Shown: positions 26,946 to 35,958 of the stretch, piece by piece
How positions within the stretch are numbered: the first letter of the stretch is position 1
Layout of the letters: each line of letters begins with the position of its first letter
Source of the DNA: Oscillatoriales cyanobacterium PMM_0019
GTDB lineage: Bacteria; Cyanobacteriota; Cyanobacteriia; Cyanobacteriales; CASBRB01
NCBI GenBank assembly: GCA_949127975.1
Contig: CASBRB010000215.1
Span: 1-36,034, forward strand
Direction of reading: 5' to 3'
Length of the DNA: 36,034 nt
Position numbers and translations under genes: made by a program
The notes under the pieces: model-generated
Database searches by the model: none
What the model saw: only the letters and a program-made list of their open reading frames with translations
What the model was told of the DNA's origin: nothing

Positions 26946-28678
26946 ACTTCAAAATTCCTCCTTTTCATCTCAAGTCTAAAAAAAATTATCCATTCTGATA
27001 CACCCCTCTGCGAATCTTGGCAAATAGCATGATAAATTGCTTCTGCCACATCATTACGATCTCGGTAGAAATTCTCCAACTTGGCATGGGCTTTCTGGGT
27101 AGTCTCGTTGTTGTCCTCATGATTAAGTTGGCGCACCAAATTGTGGATGCAATACCAGTCTTGTCCCCGATCCTCGTATTTCCACACAAAGGGAAATTTT
27201 GTTAGCGTGTCGAAGTCTGGTTGCTCGGAGCTAAAATGCAATTCTCTACCTAATCTATGATAGACTTCAAAATTGAATGCACGACAAGCACTAAGAACGT
27301 CAACTGCATATTTTATGTTATTATCAGTATATTTCAAAATTAGCTCTACCGTTATCCTGATTTTATCAGTTGGTTTTACTATATTGCCTAAGTTATCTAA
27401 ATTTATATCCTTGCCTTCTTTTACTACTTCTCGCAAGCTGTCCGCACATAAACTTAAACAAAACGGATGCACTTGATTGTTATCAACACTGGCTATTTTA
27501 ATCAATTTATCCGATACTTGAGAATGTAAAATATCTTCAGAACCTAAACAATTTTTCACCTTTTTCAGGTATATTTTAGCGTCAGATGTGGATAGATGCA
27601 AAACCTGTCTGCTATCGATATGTTCTTGGGAAATATTAAGTTTTCTGTCTTCATGCCAGCGTGGCGGCTCTCGCCCAGCTACTACCACTACAATCCTGTG
27701 ATTTGACAGGTTTAGCACTTCATGTAACAAATGACGCAGCCACCGATCTTTTTCAAAAAACAGTATATTGGATAAGTTGCGTTGCTCCTTCCAAAAAGCT
27801 TCGTAACTATCAAAGAAGAGTACCACTCGTTCGGGCGCGTTTGACTTGGACATAGCCACATTTATATCGGATGCAAATAACCTGGGCAATTCGTTAATTA
27901 ACTCAGTGTCAACATCCAGATCCTGAAGTAATTCAAAATTATCCTCTCTGAGGGCGCGTCCCCGCAAATAGCGAAGCGTTAAATTTCCGTCAATATGTTC
28001 TCTTAACCGTTCTATAGGCTGGGATAATATGCTAGATATAATTGTTATTAAAGGCGGAGGTAATGAATTTACGGTATCATCTATAACGGTCATGATTCCA
28101 CTAATGAAAGCCGATTTTACTGAGGATTCAAAATATTGACTCATAATTTCAGGTGTCAGCTTTTCGTTTTGTTTTAAATACAAAATACAAGCAAACTCGT
28201 AGAGGGGAAAATGCAATTGGTAATTATGATTTTGAATTGTACTGAGCAAACGCCTATACAACATCGATAATCCGTAAAATGGATCTTGAGGGCGTTCCTC
28301 ACTAACACCAGTGGGGTGCTTACCAAAATCTAGTAGTACGGCTGGCACTGGTTTGAAATCTGGGGCATTTACAATAAATTCTGTAACTTCCTCATCAGAT
28401 TGTGTTTTCAGTTCGTGCCACTTTTCCTGGGGAAACCGCTTGCAACATTTCTCTTTTAAAAAATTTATCAGTAGTGATTTGCCGTTTCCCCCATCTCCTG
28501 TCAGGAAGAGAATTTTTTGATGGGGTTGCTCGTCTTCGTTCAGGTATTCGGCAAAAAGCTTGATAAAATTATGTCGATCTGTAAATAGTTGGAGGGCGGT
28601 ATTTCCCTTGATGAGCGATGGCACTTGTCTAGGAGGTTGAGTATTAATCATTTTTTTACCGATCGGAGCTGATTGCAT
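26903..28678 (-). CDS. STAND-type P-loop NTPase
   Basis: Walker A FLTGDGGNGKSLLINFL; Walker B VVLFFDSYEAF; likely start MINTQPPRQVPSLIKG. Confidence 0.85.
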   Translation of the reverse strand: MQSAPIGKKMINTQPPRQVPSLIKGNTALQLFTDRHNFIKLFAEYLNEDEQPHQKILFLTGDGGNGKSLLINFLKEKCCKRFPQEKWHELKTQSDEEVTEFIVNAPDFKPVPAVLLDFGKHPTGVSEERPQDPFYGLSMLYRRLLSTIQNHNYQLHFPLYEFACILYLKQNEKLTPEIMSQYFESSVKSAFISGIMTVIDDTVNSLPPPLITIISSILSQPIERLREHIDGNLTLRYLRGRALREDNFELLQDLDVDTELINELPRLFASDINVAMSKSNAPERVVLFFDSYEAFWKEQRNLSNILFFEKDRWLRHLLHEVLNLSNHRIVVVVAGREPPRWHEDRKLNISQEHIDSRQVLHLSTSDAKIYLKKVKNCLGSEDILHSQVSDKLIKIASVDNNQVHPFCLSLCADSLREVVKEGKDINLDNLGNIVKPTDKIRITVELILKYTDNNIKYAVDVLSACRAFNFEVYHRLGRELHFSSEQPDFDTLTKFPFVWKYEDRGQDWYCIHNLVRQLNHEDNNETTQKAHAKLENFYRDRNDVAEAIYHAICQDSQRGVSEWIIFFRLEMKRRNFEVCRILLALRKEMNF

Positions 28679-28686
28679 ACTATATC

Positions 28687-28956
28687 CTAGCGAAATGGGT
28701 TTGTCAAGTTTTCAGTTAAGTTATCAATGTTAACATTGGTTATTTGTTCTGCGATGTCTTCCAGTCGGACATTCAACCCTAGCCCGCGATAGGCTAACTG
28801 CCACTCTTGATATTTTGCAGTAATTGTAGGAGCTTGTGTCAGTTTAGCAGTTATTTCGACTGATGGGGTTGAACCATCTTCGCCAATTTGTAAGGTGACA
28901 GAAAAACCGCGATCAAAGTCACCCTCACCAAACTTTAATACAGCTAACTTACCCAT
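28687..28956 (-). CDS. free-standing copy of the CHAT-associated N-terminal domain
   Basis: MGKLAVLKFGEGDFDRGFSVTLQIGEDGSTPSVEITAKLTQAPTITAKYQEWQLAYRGLGLNVRLEDIAEQITNV. Confidence 0.75.
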   Translation of the reverse strand: MGKLAVLKFGEGDFDRGFSVTLQIGEDGSTPSVEITAKLTQAPTITAKYQEWQLAYRGLGLNVRLEDIAEQITNVNIDNLTENLTNPFR

Positions 28957-28974
28957 GCTCCTCCTTTAATCTCT

Positions 28975-30339
28975 TCAGATGACAAATTCTTCCGTGACGC
29001 TGGCATCGCCTAGTGCTATTTTAACACTAAAACGTTCCAAAGCTTCACCTCTAAACTGGAGTTGAATCCAGTTATCAGCATTCCTGGCTTGAGCTTCCAG
29101 AAATACGTCTCCCGTTTCATCTAGGATAATGAGCTTCACTCCAGGGGGCAGATATGGCTCTTGGCTAGTGGGATAAAGCTGGAAGAGAATGTCTCTTCTC
29201 TGATTTCGTTCTAACTCAACATTGATCATTAAAGCAAGTGGTGTTTTAAGTTCGCCTCCCAACTCAATTAATTTAACTCGCTCAACCTTCTTTTCTATGG
29301 TATCGGGTTCGCCACTTCTATAACGACTAGCTGTTGCGAATCGAAAAGCTAAGGTTCTCTCTTGGTTACTCAAGAATGATTCCAGGGTTTGCCAACCTGA
29401 ATCAACTATATCTTGAAACCAGTTACTCATGTTGACAAGCGCTTTGTCAACTGATGCAGATCCTTGTTCTATCTGGGTATGCAGAGCCGAGTTTGGTGCT
29501 GGTGCAGGTGATTCTGAGGAAATATCGATTTGTGCCGCATCTTCTGACTTTTCTTGACTCCAAAGGTGATTTAGCTTGCCTAGTAACTCTTCAGCCAAGT
29601 CTTGTAACTCAAGCTGCTGGGAGTCGTCAAGGGAACCTCTGTCAACCATAGTCGCAAAGCTTCTTTCTGAGATTACTTCTCCTGTGGCAACACAACCTGC
29701 TAATAAATCGCCTCCAGCATAGCGCCATTCATCTTCATCGTAGCTGTGAAAGATCCGCTCTAACTGAGCTACAATTTTTGATAATGGTTGCTGGATTAAT
29801 TTTTCTCTAACTTTAACGGCAACTCGCTCTTCACCTTGCAGAAACTCATTAGCTACTTCCAGACGGTAAAGATAGTCGATGAGATTCTCTAAAGGCTGAA
29901 GTTTGGTAAGCGGTATTTGGTCTGGGTTATTCCCCGGTTCTAATGCTGGGATAAATCCTACCAGCAATGCTTCGTTTAGTTGTTGTTGAAACTGAACGGC
30001 TACATAACCGATTCTATCTTCTATTGCTGATGACGGTAGATTCATTACTGTTTCTCCTGGCAAGAGAGGACGACATTCTAAGGAGCCCAATTCCGGTAGA
30101 AATAAATCGGCAACATCCTCGAAGCGTCGCTTTACTGGATGCCAGCTAACGCTTGCACTAAAATCTGTCGGGATTTCCATTAGTTGCAGGAAACTATGGA
30201 CGGCATATACAGCTAGAGTGTTGAAGTAAACTCGTTTTCCTGCTTCAGATGTCGCTTGTTCGTCAGAAAATTGTTTGGCATAGCGATGAGCTTCGCTAAC
30301 CAGGGGCACGGGTATGGAGAAGGTTTGTGTCTTGTTCAT
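28975..30339 (-). CDS. DUF1822 family protein
   Basis: N-terminal FSIPVPLVSEAHRYAKQFSDEQATSEAGKRVYFNTLAVYAVHSFLQLMEIPTDFSASVSW plus C-terminal module YLPPGVKLIILDETGDVFLEAQARNADNWIQLQFRGEALERFSVKIALGDASVTEEFVI. Confidence 0.92.
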   Translation of the reverse strand: MNKTQTFSIPVPLVSEAHRYAKQFSDEQATSEAGKRVYFNTLAVYAVHSFLQLMEIPTDFSASVSWHPVKRRFEDVADLFLPELGSLECRPLLPGETVMNLPSSAIEDRIGYVAVQFQQQLNEALLVGFIPALEPGNNPDQIPLTKLQPLENLIDYLYRLEVANEFLQGEERVAVKVREKLIQQPLSKIVAQLERIFHSYDEDEWRYAGGDLLAGCVATGEVISERSFATMVDRGSLDDSQQLELQDLAEELLGKLNHLWSQEKSEDAAQIDISSESPAPAPNSALHTQIEQGSASVDKALVNMSNWFQDIVDSGWQTLESFLSNQERTLAFRFATASRYRSGEPDTIEKKVERVKLIELGGELKTPLALMINVELERNQRRDILFQLYPTSQEPYLPPGVKLIILDETGDVFLEAQARNADNWIQLQFRGEALERFSVKIALGDASVTEEFVI

Positions 30340-30344
30340 GGTGA

Positions 30345-31346
30345 TTACTTTCCTTGATATCCAACTTTCTCAGGAAGTTGGTTGAGTATAGGTTGACATT
30401 TTCTATGCCAGTGCGCGGTGACTGTTCCTATAGGAACATTTAACTCTTTGGAGATTTGATCCCATTTTTCTGGAGGAGTCTTTAAAATCCTTTTTTTGAA
30501 CAGTTCCTGGCAGTTGCACTTCGGGTAGCTGCGTGGATGACAATTCTGTAATATCCCCTCTGGATCATTTTCAATGTAGTCTCTCAGTTCTCGATCGATC
30601 CGCTGGCTTTCTGAACGATCCTCTGCTTCAATGATACCATAAATGCCCTCAATAGTTCGATCGGCTAGATTATCGAGAAATGTTTCCCCGTTTTCTTCAG
30701 AGTTGATTGGATTATCTAGCGATACCTCTGCGTGTTTCTTGGGCGAAAACAATTCGATTACTTTATATTTCAGCCGTAATTTCTCGTTTATCCATCCCAC
30801 TAAACTACCTTTGAGGGTGGGGTGAATGGGCTGAAATTCAGGATAAATGCTATCGCGCACTTGAATCAAGGTATCATGCAATACATCAGGATAATTTTCG
30901 TGTTCGTAACCAGGCTTGGGTTTGGCGAGTCCAGGTAATCTTTGAATTTCCTTCAGCAGTGGAATAAAGGATCGTCGCCACTTCAAGCTGCCTCTGGGTT
31001 GTTGGCAGAAGTTGGAGATGAGTTCGTACAGACGTACATCTTCTGGAGTGCCATCCAAGTGTTGACGGATTTCTTGAAGGAAAAGGCATATCTGGTTATC
31101 CTGAATTGACATAAGGATATGAGTCAGAGAAGAAAGGGAGATGCTTCTAGTATTATCTAGAATAAACTCCAATCCTAGTCCTAATTTTTGGAGCAGGGGG
31201 GGTTGAGGGAAGCATGGGGATGGAAAACCTTGGGTATTCCCTTCAGGTTGTCGCCGAGATGCTTCACCCCGACACCGATTTGGGTTGGCTGGTGCTGAGG
31301 TTGGGGGAGCTTCCGTGTCATCAGAGTGCCGAGATTTTTTGCCCAT
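30345..31346 (-). CDS. sigma-factor-like protein (likely start at internal ATG 31111)
   Basis: C-terminal region-4-like HTH PPEKWDQISKELNVPIGTVTAHWHRKC; located 5 nt upstream of a DUF1822 gene like the 3377-4900/2123-3361 pair. Confidence 0.65.
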   Translation of the reverse strand: MGKKSRHSDDTEAPPTSAPANPNRCRGEASRRQPEGNTQGFPSPCFPQPPLLQKLGLGLEFILDNTRSISLSSLTHILMSIQDNQICLFLQEIRQHLDGTPEDVRLYELISNFCQQPRGSLKWRRSFIPLLKEIQRLPGLAKPKPGYEHENYPDVLHDTLIQVRDSIYPEFQPIHPTLKGSLVGWINEKLRLKYKVIELFSPKKHAEVSLDNPINSEENGETFLDNLADRTIEGIYGIIEAEDRSESQRIDRELRDYIENDPEGILQNCHPRSYPKCNCQELFKKRILKTPPEKWDQISKELNVPIGTVTAHWHRKCQPILNQLPEKVGYQGK

Positions 31347-31364
31347 GTTATGACTCCTCGGTTC

Positions 31365-31484
31365 TTGCAGTTACATAATCTTTAATCGCCTGAGTCTAGA
31401 GATTTTATGCAAATGCCAAAAAAATTTTTTGGAGGTAGGGGCAATTCCCCTGCTCTGCCTGGGAACGCTGCTGATGGAGGCTGT
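31365..31484. repeat. about 120-bp repeat copy A (interior of the MITE-like element, without its ends)
   Basis: cagttacataatctttaatcgcctgagtctagagattttatgcaaatgcc...ggaggtaggggcaattcccctgctctgcctgggaacgctgctgatggaggctgtgc; near-identical to 35563-35683. Confidence 0.85.
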
Positions 31485-31674
31485 GCCTCCAATTTCTACA
31501 CTGTAGGTTGGGTTGAGGCACGAAACCCAACACCCAAGTATCTGTTGGGTTTAGCTCCCGCGAAAAATCAGGTGAGATGTGCGATCCTGAAAACTAATCG
31601 GGCAAGAACTCAAGGTCAAGAGTTTCTTCAATAGGGATTATCGCCAAAAATCTGATGACTGACGCACCCTACAG

Positions 31675-34653
31675 CTACATACCTCTGGAAATACCGCCTA
31701 ATGAATCCCAAGTAGGTGGAATTTCAGCCGGGTTTTGACAAATTACAGGTAGCCAAGAAGCACAAGGAAAGTAATTTTCTAACCCTTGCAATTTTTCCCG
31801 CGCTTCTCGCACTGCTAGATAGAAAGATTTACCACTTGCAAAGGCGGTGAGAAAGTTATTCAAAAAATTTTGTGCGACTCCATCGGGTACTAATTCCCGC
31901 ATGACGATAATTTGGGGAATGTGCAAAGAAGCGAGTTGATTGGCTAATCCTAAACCATCGCAAGAATTGAAAATCGCTATCTGCAAACCAAAATCAATGG
32001 CTTGTCTGAGAGCATTTTCTAATTCAGGAATAGTTATCTTATCGGTATCGTTGATCTCAATATAACCGTTGCTGCCATCCATTGTGCTGGAACTGTGACC
32101 GGAAAAACAGAGGATATCCCAGCCTTTTTCTGACCACAAGTTTTCATCTAATTGTTGGCGATTGGGCTTGTCAAGAAAGGCTGGTTCCGCATCAATTTTG
32201 GCTATTAACTGTCTTTCTTTATGGAGATTAAGTCCTCGATCATTGCCCAAAATTGATAAAATTCTGATTCTGTTTCTAGGGGCAGCAGTTTTTAAACTTC
32301 GGTCATAAAAAGGTGAACTAAAAGCAACTTCAGCTTTGCGGTAAGGCTTGAAAAAATCCCACAGATGCCAAGGCAATCGTCGCACATCGATATTTTCTGA
32401 TTGGATGATTACCTGGATTTCATCAGAACGGTTGAATTTTTCGCGCAAGATCCTATCAATTGGCAAAAATTGCTCGGCATTGAGCCATTTATTTAGTTTT
32501 TCTTCTAAATCTTCAGCTAATTTCTCAAGATCTAATCCTAATTGAGAACAATTGGTTTCAGATTTCTTTTTATCCATCCGACTAGATTTTTTAAGTTCAT
32601 CAATAAACCGGTTATATTGTGACTGCCAATGATGATAAACTTCCACTATCTCTGGTGCTGGTAGCAATTTACCTGAATGTTGAATTGGCAGTCTGTCACC
32701 CTTAGTCCAAATTTGAGCGATGACAGAAGGAAATCCTTTCTCAAAGTCGCCAATTCCCAGTGTAAGGATAACTAAATTAACTGCTGTTTGGCGTTCGGCT
32801 ATAGCTTTAACTTCCTGTTCGTTAACGGGAAGGTTAACGGCTGTTTTCGCCAGGATATCAATAATTTTTTCCATATTGGAATTTTGCCGAATCTCCCTCT
32901 GGCGATGGTCTTCTAGCTGCTGGCGATAAAGTATAATCTGCTCGTCTTTACTTTCTAGTTTGTCTTGATATTTTTCCTCTATGGCTTTCAGCGCAAGTTC
33001 GTAGTTTTGGGTAAACTCTTTGTGTATCTTTCCCTTGTTGGCATTGGGGGGAATGTTGACTCGCACAACCACAACGCCATCGCCTTTGTTTTCAATGCTC
33101 TGGACAGCTATTTCAGTACCTTCACTTTCAACTAGCTCAGTTTGTACTTTGTCAAAAGCTAGGGTAAAGGCTTTCCAATCAACGCCATTGCGGAAGATTA
33201 AGTCAACAGTAGTTAGAACTTTTTGGAATAGTTTGGTAAATTCTCCGGGTGCAAATTCGCCACTGCTCGGACGGCGTTCGCGGTCATCGGTTCTGGGTTT
33301 TGGATCTTCTAAAAGATAAATAAATCGACAATCAACATTATCTATTTTGGTGTTACTTTCAATATTCCACGCTTCCACACAAGCGCCTGTCATTTGAGCG
33401 TTGGTAAAGTCAGTGCCAATTGCTTCAGTGAGGGTTAATTTTGCCTCTTCTAAATTCGCTCTTTGGAAAATCGCATCACTGATATTCGCTCTTTTAAGAT
33501 TAGCCTTTCTGAGCTTTGCGTCTATCAAGTTGGCACCACGCAGATCGGCTCCGATATAAGATTTTTGGTCACCATTGAGGGTAACAAGTAATATCCGTAC
33601 AGCATCGTTTGTTAGGATAGAGTTGCCAAGTTTTGCAAATCCTAAATCTTTAGCATTGTGCCAACGAACTTGAGTCAAAACAGTTTCTTGTTGTTTAATT
33701 CGGTCAAAATTCACAGTTCTAAGAGTAGACCCGGATAAGTCTACTTGACTAAGATCTGCTCCTCGAAAATTTGTGCTAAAAAAACCAGCAAAGAAGATTC
33801 CAGCATTTCTTGTAGATAACCAAGTGGGATTACATTCTATAGCTCCTTTACCACAGAACCATCCAATGATGATTGGCGAAATTGAAATCATTAAACTTGG
33901 GATAAGCATTAACCGTTCTGATACAGTTAAAAGACCAGCTATAATTCCTAAAAATCCAAAACCAATAGATAAATCACTTACAACATATTTATAAGTCAAG
34001 TAAGCAAAAGTCTTTGTAATAGAGAGACCTGTTACTATACCCTGTCCCAAGCCTACTATCACTAAAACAATTATTAGATACTTAGAAATATTGTAAATAC
34101 CAATATGAGGAGCAAAATTTACAATTGTTAATAAAACAAATCTTACACTTCCTAAAATACCTAGTATAAGCCCTAAAGCCGCTGTCAAAATAGCTATCAG
34201 ATTTGCTATTGTCAGTTTCAATCCAAATATCCCACGTTTAGAGAGTTGTTGGCTTGTCCAAGTTATTAAAAACAGTATCGTAGTAGTAACTATCCACAAA
34301 GAAATAGAGGCTATTAGAGGTTGAAAGATATTAGGCTCCAAAAATCTAAATAGCAAAATACCGGAGATTGCTGCTAAAGCACAACCCGCGAAAGAGATTA
34401 AAAGAGATGCCGTCATTAAAGTGAAGCCAAGGGAAGGAGGTATCCCAGCTTCAACCTCAACAAGTTTTGCCTTAGTTAAGTTGGCTTTTGAGAAATTTGT
34501 TCCTCTAATATCAGAGCCGCTTAAATCTATACCTACAAGGGTTTGACCCTTAAAATTTAATCCTCTTAGATCGCTATTTTTGAAATTTCTTTCTCCCGAT
34601 TCATATCTCTGCAATACATCCTCGATACTTCGTCTTAGTTTTTTAGTTTTCAT
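31675..34653 (-). CDS. membrane pentapeptide-repeat CHAT protein
   Basis: Pentapeptide repeats (LRGLNFKGQTLVGIDLSGSDIRGTNFSKANLTKAKL), multiple TM helices, second pentapeptide block (YIGADLRGANLIDAKLRKANLKRANISDA), CHAT-associated domain (LVILTLGIGDFEKGFPSVIAQI), CHAT motifs CFSGHS and FNSCDGLGLA. Confidence 0.88.
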   Translation of the reverse strand: MKTKKLRRSIEDVLQRYESGERNFKNSDLRGLNFKGQTLVGIDLSGSDIRGTNFSKANLTKAKLVEVEAGIPPSLGFTLMTASLLISFAGCALAAISGILLFRFLEPNIFQPLIASISLWIVTTTILFLITWTSQQLSKRGIFGLKLTIANLIAILTAALGLILGILGSVRFVLLTIVNFAPHIGIYNISKYLIIVLVIVGLGQGIVTGLSITKTFAYLTYKYVVSDLSIGFGFLGIIAGLLTVSERLMLIPSLMISISPIIIGWFCGKGAIECNPTWLSTRNAGIFFAGFFSTNFRGADLSQVDLSGSTLRTVNFDRIKQQETVLTQVRWHNAKDLGFAKLGNSILTNDAVRILLVTLNGDQKSYIGADLRGANLIDAKLRKANLKRANISDAIFQRANLEEAKLTLTEAIGTDFTNAQMTGACVEAWNIESNTKIDNVDCRFIYLLEDPKPRTDDRERRPSSGEFAPGEFTKLFQKVLTTVDLIFRNGVDWKAFTLAFDKVQTELVESEGTEIAVQSIENKGDGVVVVRVNIPPNANKGKIHKEFTQNYELALKAIEEKYQDKLESKDEQIILYRQQLEDHRQREIRQNSNMEKIIDILAKTAVNLPVNEQEVKAIAERQTAVNLVILTLGIGDFEKGFPSVIAQIWTKGDRLPIQHSGKLLPAPEIVEVYHHWQSQYNRFIDELKKSSRMDKKKSETNCSQLGLDLEKLAEDLEEKLNKWLNAEQFLPIDRILREKFNRSDEIQVIIQSENIDVRRLPWHLWDFFKPYRKAEVAFSSPFYDRSLKTAAPRNRIRILSILGNDRGLNLHKERQLIAKIDAEPAFLDKPNRQQLDENLWSEKGWDILCFSGHSSSTMDGSNGYIEINDTDKITIPELENALRQAIDFGLQIAIFNSCDGLGLANQLASLHIPQIIVMRELVPDGVAQNFLNNFLTAFASGKSFYLAVREAREKLQGLENYFPCASWLPVICQNPAEIPPTWDSLGGISRGM

Positions 34654-35234
34654 AAGGTTTTGCTCCTAAAATTTAATCCTCTTATATCGCTATTTTGGAT
34701 GTTTTTTTTTAATAGATCTAACGCATTATTTAAATTTATGTATTCATATCCGGGAAGCTTTAATGAAAAACACAAAGCATCTATATAATGCTGAAATCCA
34801 ATTGAAACAATAGCTATTTCCCATTGAGTCTCTTTAGAATAATATACTTTTATTGCATAAGAAGTATTATCTAATTTTATCTCCCAAGCTTGTTCATGAC
34901 TTACTGTAAACACTTTTTGCATTCCTTGGATAAGGGCTTTAGCTTGGCTTTCATCTAACCTTGAAAATTCAGGGCTATACGGTTCTACATCTACATCAAT
35001 ATATTTTAAAGATAAATGTCTAAGTGCCATCAAAATTGCACTAGCTAATTGTTTAGAAAAAGTATCTTTATATGATACCTCAATACCTTGAAATTTAAAA
35101 ATGCCTTTTGAATCCACGTCATAAACTGATAATTTCTTAAATAAGGTGCTTTGGATAGATAGTAAAATACATAAGCTCACAATAAAAAGAAAGGAGGAAG
35201 TGATTTGTATTAACCTATATTTTATCAAATTCAT
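34650..35234 (-). CDS. small membrane-anchored hypothetical protein ending in a truncated pentapeptide motif
   Basis: N-terminal TM (ITSSFLFIVSLCILLSI); C-terminus NSDIRGLNFRSKTL resembles NSDLRGLNFKGQTL of the next gene; ATGA overlap at 34650-34653. Confidence 0.65.
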   Translation of the reverse strand: MNLIKYRLIQITSSFLFIVSLCILLSIQSTLFKKLSVYDVDSKGIFKFQGIEVSYKDTFSKQLASAILMALRHLSLKYIDVDVEPYSPEFSRLDESQAKALIQGMQKVFTVSHEQAWEIKLDNTSYAIKVYYSKETQWEIAIVSIGFQHYIDALCFSLKLPGYEYINLNNALDLLKKNIQNSDIRGLNFRSKTL

Positions 35235-35421
35235 TGCTCAAATAATATTTAATGGAGTAATGCACCTACCAGCGGATAGATTTATTATAGCTTGATCGCT
35301 CGATCGCGGCAACATCCCCTCCCCAAGTTCGCAGGCTAGGACGGCAGGCACATCGCCGGATACCAACAACGATCGCGCAAGGTGTAGGTTGGATTGAGGA
35401 ACAAAACCCAACGCCCAAGTA

Positions 35422-35696
35422 TATCAGGACTTACGCAGCTACACTAAATATAGCGGTTCCTAGGGGCAATCCCCTGTGGTTGCCCCTATATATGCCCAGT
35501 GTGCTACAGTACTGTATATGTTGGGTTTCGCTACCGCTCAACCCAACCTACAATTCTCCTGACAGTTACATAATGTTTAATCGCCTAACTCGAGAGTTTT
35601 TATGCAAATGCCCAAAAAAAGTTTTTTGGAGGTAGGGGCAATCCCCCTGCTCTACCTGGGAACGCTGCTGATGGAGGCTGTGCGTAAGTCCTGATA
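35422..35696. mobile_element. MITE-like element, 275 bp, with 16-bp perfect terminal inverted repeats
   Basis: TATCAGGACTTACGCA (35422-35437) and TGCGTAAGTCCTGATA (35681-35696); no internal transposase ORF. Confidence 0.8.
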
Positions 35697-35745
35697 AAAT
35701 TGAAATGTTGACGATTTCAGCATTTTGCTGTTCGAGGAAAAGAAA

Positions 35746-35958
35746 ATGAACTTGACCATAGAAACCGAAATTGAAGAGGATGGGCGCTGGATAGCAGAAT
35801 TAATAGAACTACCGGGCGTCTTAACCTACGGAAACAGTCGTGAGGAAGCCGTTATCAAAGTTCAATCCTTAGCGTTGAGAGTACTGGCAGAAAAGCTTGA
35901 GCATCAAGAAATAACAGAGCAACTGCAAAGCCTGTTTTTCGCAAGCACAACTGCCTAA
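35746..35958 (+). CDS. HicB-like (UPF0150) protein without adjacent HicA in the window
   Basis: MNLTIETEIEEDGRWIAELIELPGVLTYGNSREEAVIKVQSLALRVLAEKLE; ATG at 35746 preceded by gaggaaaag. Confidence 0.8.
   Translation: MNLTIETEIEEDGRWIAELIELPGVLTYGNSREEAVIKVQSLALRVLAEKLEHQEITEQLQSLFFASTTA

Noticed and set aside
26903-31346. Calling the sigma/DUF1822/STAND array a type III-E CRISPR relative
   Set aside because: No Cas7-11, crRNA array or Csx30-like protein seen; only the general logic of protease plus sigma factor is analogous
31407-31634. 75-aa plus-strand ORF
   Set aside because: Lies in the repeated intergenic element and palindromes; also no matching ORF in the second copy
31353-35696. 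CRISPR array suspected from repeated intergenic sequence
   Set aside because: Only two copies, about 4.2 kb apart, no regular spacers, no cas genes; better explained as a MITE-like repeat
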